Shown here: positions 40,465-42,863 of the stretch, in pieces
Layout: the number at the start of each line of letters is the position of its first letter
Position numbering within the stretch: the first letter of the stretch is position 1
Assembly (NCBI GenBank): GCA_019119435.1
Contig: DWWZ01000010.1
Coordinates: 1 to 42,863, forward strand
Direction: 5' to 3'
DNA: 42,863 nucleotides
Origin: Candidatus Butyricicoccus avicola
GTDB taxonomy: Bacteria; Bacillota; Clostridia; Oscillospirales; Butyricicoccaceae
Program-made: the position numbers and the translations under genes
The notes under the pieces: generated by a model
Told to the model about the DNA's origin: nothing
What the model saw: the letters and a program-made list of their open reading frames with translations, nothing else
The model's database searches: none

Positions 40465-41340
40465 ATGATCGTGCGCGATATTACAGTCAAAAGTGTGCTC
40501 ACAAAGTCAAACCTGCCGGTCGCTGACTATTCGGTCAATCCCTATGTCGGCTGCGCCCATGGATGTAAATATTGTTACGCCTCTTTTATGAAGCGGTTTT
40601 CTGGTCACCCAGAGCCGTGGGGGGAGTTCGTGGACGTCAAGCACTGGCCGGAAATCAAGAATCCCGGCCGGTACGCGGGCAAGGAACTGTTTTTGGGCTC
40701 GGTTACCGACCCGTACCAGCCCATCGAAGAAGCCTGCCGGCGTACACGGACGCTGCTCGAGCAAATGCAGGGCAGTGGGTGCACGGTCAGCATTGCGACC
40801 AAGTCTGACCTGATACTGCGGGACTTGGATCTCATCAAGACCTTTCCCAATGCCCGGGTATCCTGGTCGATCAATACGCTCGATGAGGGATTTCGGGCCG
40901 ATATGGACGAGGCTGTCAGCATCGAGCGGCGGTTGGACGCCATGAAGGCTTTCCATGATGCCGGCGTGCGCACGACCTGCTTTATCTCCCCGATTTTCCC
41001 GGGGATTACCGACGTACCCGCTATTATCCGGCGGGCCAAAGCACAGTGCAACTTGATTTGGCTGGAAAACCTGAACCTGCGCGGCGGCTACAAAAAGACA
41101 ATCTTAGACTATATTGCAGAAAAGCGCCCAGACCTTGTGCCGCTCTATCGGGCGATCTATCAGCAGAAAGACCGCAGTTATTGGAATATGCTGGACGCGC
41201 AGATGCAGGAATTTACCGCAGAGCAAGGCTTGCTCTATGTGCGTGACGACGACTCAATCCGCCGGCCGTTCGATGCGCCGCCGATTGTGGTCAATTACTT
41301 TTTTCACGAGCAGATCGTGCCGTCGGCCAAGAAAAAGTGA
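40465..41340 (+). CDS. SPL-family radical SAM protein
   Basis: 291 aa. The radical SAM cluster motif is CAHGCKYCYA (CxxxCxxC) at residues ~29-37, preceded by NPYVGCAHGC, as in the spore-photoproduct-lyase-like/Rv2578c group. Further features: ELFLGSVTDPYQPIEEA, VSIATKSDLILRDLDLI and SINTLDEGFRADMDEAVSIERRLDAM. It lacks the N-terminal domain of true spore photoproduct lyase, so DNA repair is not implied; the substrate is unknown. Its TGA stop is in the same frame as the downstream rarA. Confidence 0.9.
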   Translation: MIVRDITVKSVLTKSNLPVADYSVNPYVGCAHGCKYCYASFMKRFSGHPEPWGEFVDVKHWPEIKNPGRYAGKELFLGSVTDPYQPIEEACRRTRTLLEQMQGSGCTVSIATKSDLILRDLDLIKTFPNARVSWSINTLDEGFRADMDEAVSIERRLDAMKAFHDAGVRTTCFISPIFPGITDVPAIIRRAKAQCNLIWLENLNLRGGYKKTILDYIAEKRPDLVPLYRAIYQQKDRSYWNMLDAQMQEFTAEQGLLYVRDDDSIRRPFDAPPIVVNYFFHEQIVPSAKKK

Positions 41341-41373
41341 GCAGCGCGTTTCTTTAGATCGGAGGGACAGGAA

Positions 41374-42705
41374 ACGGAACAGCAGACTTTTTTTTCACAG
41401 CAAAACGCCGCGCCGCTTGCGGCCCGCCTGCGGCCGCAGACGCTGGATGAATTTGTCGGGCAGACCCATCTTTTGGGTGAGGGAAAGATCCTGCGCCGCC
41501 TGATCGAGAGCGACCAGATCTCGTCCATGATCTTTTGGGGGCCGCCGGGCGTCGGGAAGACCACGCTGGCGCGGGTGATCGCAAACCGCACAAAGGCCAC
41601 GTTTATCGATTTTTCGGCGGTGACCAGCGGGATCAAGGAGATCCGCGCCGTCATGCGTGAGGCGGAGGACAACAGCCGATTTGGGGAAAAGACCATCGTC
41701 TTTGTCGATGAGATCCACCGCTTTAACAAGGCACAGCAGGATGCCTTCCTGCCGTTTGTGGAAAAGGGCAGCATCATCCTTATCGGCGCGACGACCGAAA
41801 ATCCGTCCTTTGAGGTCAACGGGGCGCTCTTGTCCCGCTGCAAGGTGTTTGTCCTGCAAGGCCTCAAGCCGGAGGAGCTGACCCAGCTGCTTGCGCGCGC
41901 CCTGAGCGACCCGCGCGGCTTTGGCGATCTCAAGGTGGAGATGGCGCCTGATATGCTGGAGGCAATCGCAAATTTTGCAAACGGCGATGCCCGTGTCGCC
42001 CTGTCCACGCTGGAGATGGTCGTGCTCAACGGGGATGCACAGGACGACCATATCACGGTGACAGCCGAGACGCTCATGCAGTGCATCTCCAAAAAGTCGC
42101 TGCTCTATGACAAGACCGGTGAGGAGCACTATAACCTGATCTCTGCGCTGCACAAGTCCATGCGCAATTCCGACCCGGACGCCGCCGTGTATTGGCTGGC
42201 GCGCATGCTGGAAGCGGGAGAGGACCCGCTCTATATCGCGCGGCGCGTGACCCGGTTTGCCAGCGAGGACATTGGCCTTGCCGACCCGCGCGCGCTGGAG
42301 CTGGCAGTCGCGGCCTATCAGGCCTGTCATTTGATCGGGATGCCCGAGTGTACGGTGCATCTGACCCAGGCCGTCGTATATATGTCTCTGGCGCCCAAGT
42401 CCAACGCCCTGTATAGGGCTTACGAACGGGCAAAGGCAGATGCGCTGGAGCACCTGGCCGAACCGGTACCTCTCGTCATCCGCAACGCACCTACCAGGCT
42501 GATGCGCGAGCTGGATTACGGCAAGGGCTATCAATACGCCCACGATGCCGCTGACAAGTTGACCAATATGCAATGCCTGCCCGACACGCTGGCTGGGCGA
42601 GAATACTATGTCCCTACTGAGCAGGGTGTCGAGGCCAAATACAAGGCGCGCCTGGAAAAAATCAAGGACTGGAAGGCCAGGCATAGAAAGCCGCAGGAAG
42701 ACTAA
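41374..42705 (+). CDS. rarA: RarA/MgsA-type AAA+ ATPase (replication-associated recombination protein A)
   Basis: 443 aa if started at ACG 41374. The conserved N-terminus (APLAARLRPQTLDEFVGQTHLLGEGKILRR) lies upstream of the listed TTG 41473 start, and no in-frame ATG, GTG or TTG exists between the previous TGA and that point. ACG 41374 sits eight bases after GGAGGG, exactly where a start is expected, and would give (M)EQQTFFSQQ. Domains: AAA+ with Walker A GPPGVGKTT, Walker B IVFVDEIHRF, sensor 1 GATTENPSF, Arg finger LLSRC, then the RarA C-terminal tetramerisation region (ALHKSMRNSDPDAAVYWLARMLEAGEDP, RRVTRFASEDIGLADP). Acts at stalled replication forks. Confidence 0.92.
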   Translation, partial: TEQQTFFSQQNAAPLAARLRPQTLDEFVGQTHLLGEGKILRRLIESDQISSMIFWGPPGVGKTTLARVIANRTKATFIDFSAVTSGIKEIRAVMREAEDNSRFGEKTIVFVDEIHRFNKAQQDAFLPFVEKGSIILIGATTENPSFEVNGALLSRCKVFVLQGLKPEELTQLLARALSDPRGFGDLKVEMAPDMLEAIANFANGDARVALSTLEMVVLNGDAQDDHITVTAETLMQCISKKSLLYDKTGEEHYNLISALHKSMRNSDPDAAVYWLARMLEAGEDPLYIARRVTRFASEDIGLADPRALELAVAAYQACHLIGMPECTVHLTQAVVYMSLAPKSNALYRAYERAKADALEHLAEPVPLVIRNAPTRLMRELDYGKGYQYAHDAADKLTNMQCLPDTLAGREYYVPTEQGVEAKYKARLEKIKDWKARHRKPQED

Positions 42706-42759
42706 TTGCGCGGCCACTGGGCATGGAGAGTGCGAAAAGAATATGGACGAGCCAGACAC

Positions 42760-42808
42760 ATAACAACATCCCCCTGAATCCTTACTGGACTCAGGGGGAT
42801 GTTGTTAT
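42760..42808. repeat. Long perfect hairpin downstream of rarA
   Basis: Arms ATAACAACATCCCCCTGA (42760-42777) and TCAGGGGGATGTTGTTAT (42791-42808) pair over 18 bp without mismatch. The stem goes on inside as ATCC/GGAC with one A-C mismatch, leaving the loop TTACT. There is no T-run, so it is unlike the other terminators here. It may be a terminator of a different kind, a small mobile repeat, or a processing site. Confidence 0.7.
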
Positions 42809-42863
42809 GGCCGGAAATGGATTTTTGTTTGTTCGCGCGAAAATAAAGATATTAAACCTGGTC

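Noticed and set aside
1-42863. CRISPR arrays, transposases or phage genes
   Set aside because: No regularly spaced repeats and no integrase, transposase or phage structural ORF was recognised on either strand.

Overview
The window is about 60% GC and nearly every stretch is coding. It suggests a strictly anaerobic, endospore-forming Clostridia member, probably a gut type in or near Oscillospiraceae or Butyricicoccaceae. That placement is inference, based on four sporulation genes (spoVAC, spoVT, spoIID and a SpoIIQ-like M23 gene), an Ech-type hydrogenase, Firmicutes-type Shine-Dalgarno sites, and many ferredoxin and radical SAM proteins. No phage, insertion sequence, CRISPR array or plasmid gene was seen.

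Left part (1-7.5 kb): the 3' part of a purple-acid-phosphatase-like gene, a lone spoVAC behind a near-perfect forespore (sigma-G) promoter, an ECF-transporter S component, two tandem flavodoxin-fold genes, a CofE-like F420 ligase homologue divergent from a DUF362/2x[4Fe-4S] protein, and a frameshifted GNAT acetyltransferase.

Centre-left (7.5-18.7 kb): the main system of the window. hypA-hypB-hypF-hypC-hypD-hypE on the minus strand is divergent from echA-echB-echC-echD-echE-echF on the plus strand. Together they encode a membrane-bound group 4 [NiFe] hydrogenase, which couples reduced ferredoxin to H2 and ion translocation, plus its pleiotropic maturation proteins. The large subunit stops exactly at the residue where a maturation protease would cut, and no protease gene is present. 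The EchF subunit carries four rather than two [4Fe-4S] motifs.

Centre (18.7-25.7 kb): a GPH-family sugar transporter with a candidate operator palindrome, a 400-bp AT-rich island, a membrane GGDEF-EAL protein with a degenerate GGDEF site, a truncated DUF2798 remnant behind a promoter and hairpin, a duplicated DUF1576 membrane protein, and spoVT.

Centre-right (25.7-33.7 kb): a livKHMGF branched-chain amino acid ABC operon with a terminator between livK and livH, a cytidylate-kinase-like gene, a ZIP metal transporter and citrate synthase.

Right (33.7-42.9 kb): a spoIID/M23 pair (engulfment machinery), azlCD, a Cof-type HAD phosphatase, a small-multidrug-export family protein, an unrecognised 209-aa protein, tRNA-Ala(CGC), an alpha/beta-hydrolase esterase, an SPL-family radical SAM protein, and rarA, which has no normal start codon. 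The window ends with a long perfect hairpin. Most convergent gene ends share bidirectional rho-independent terminators, which makes the transcription-unit borders fairly clear.
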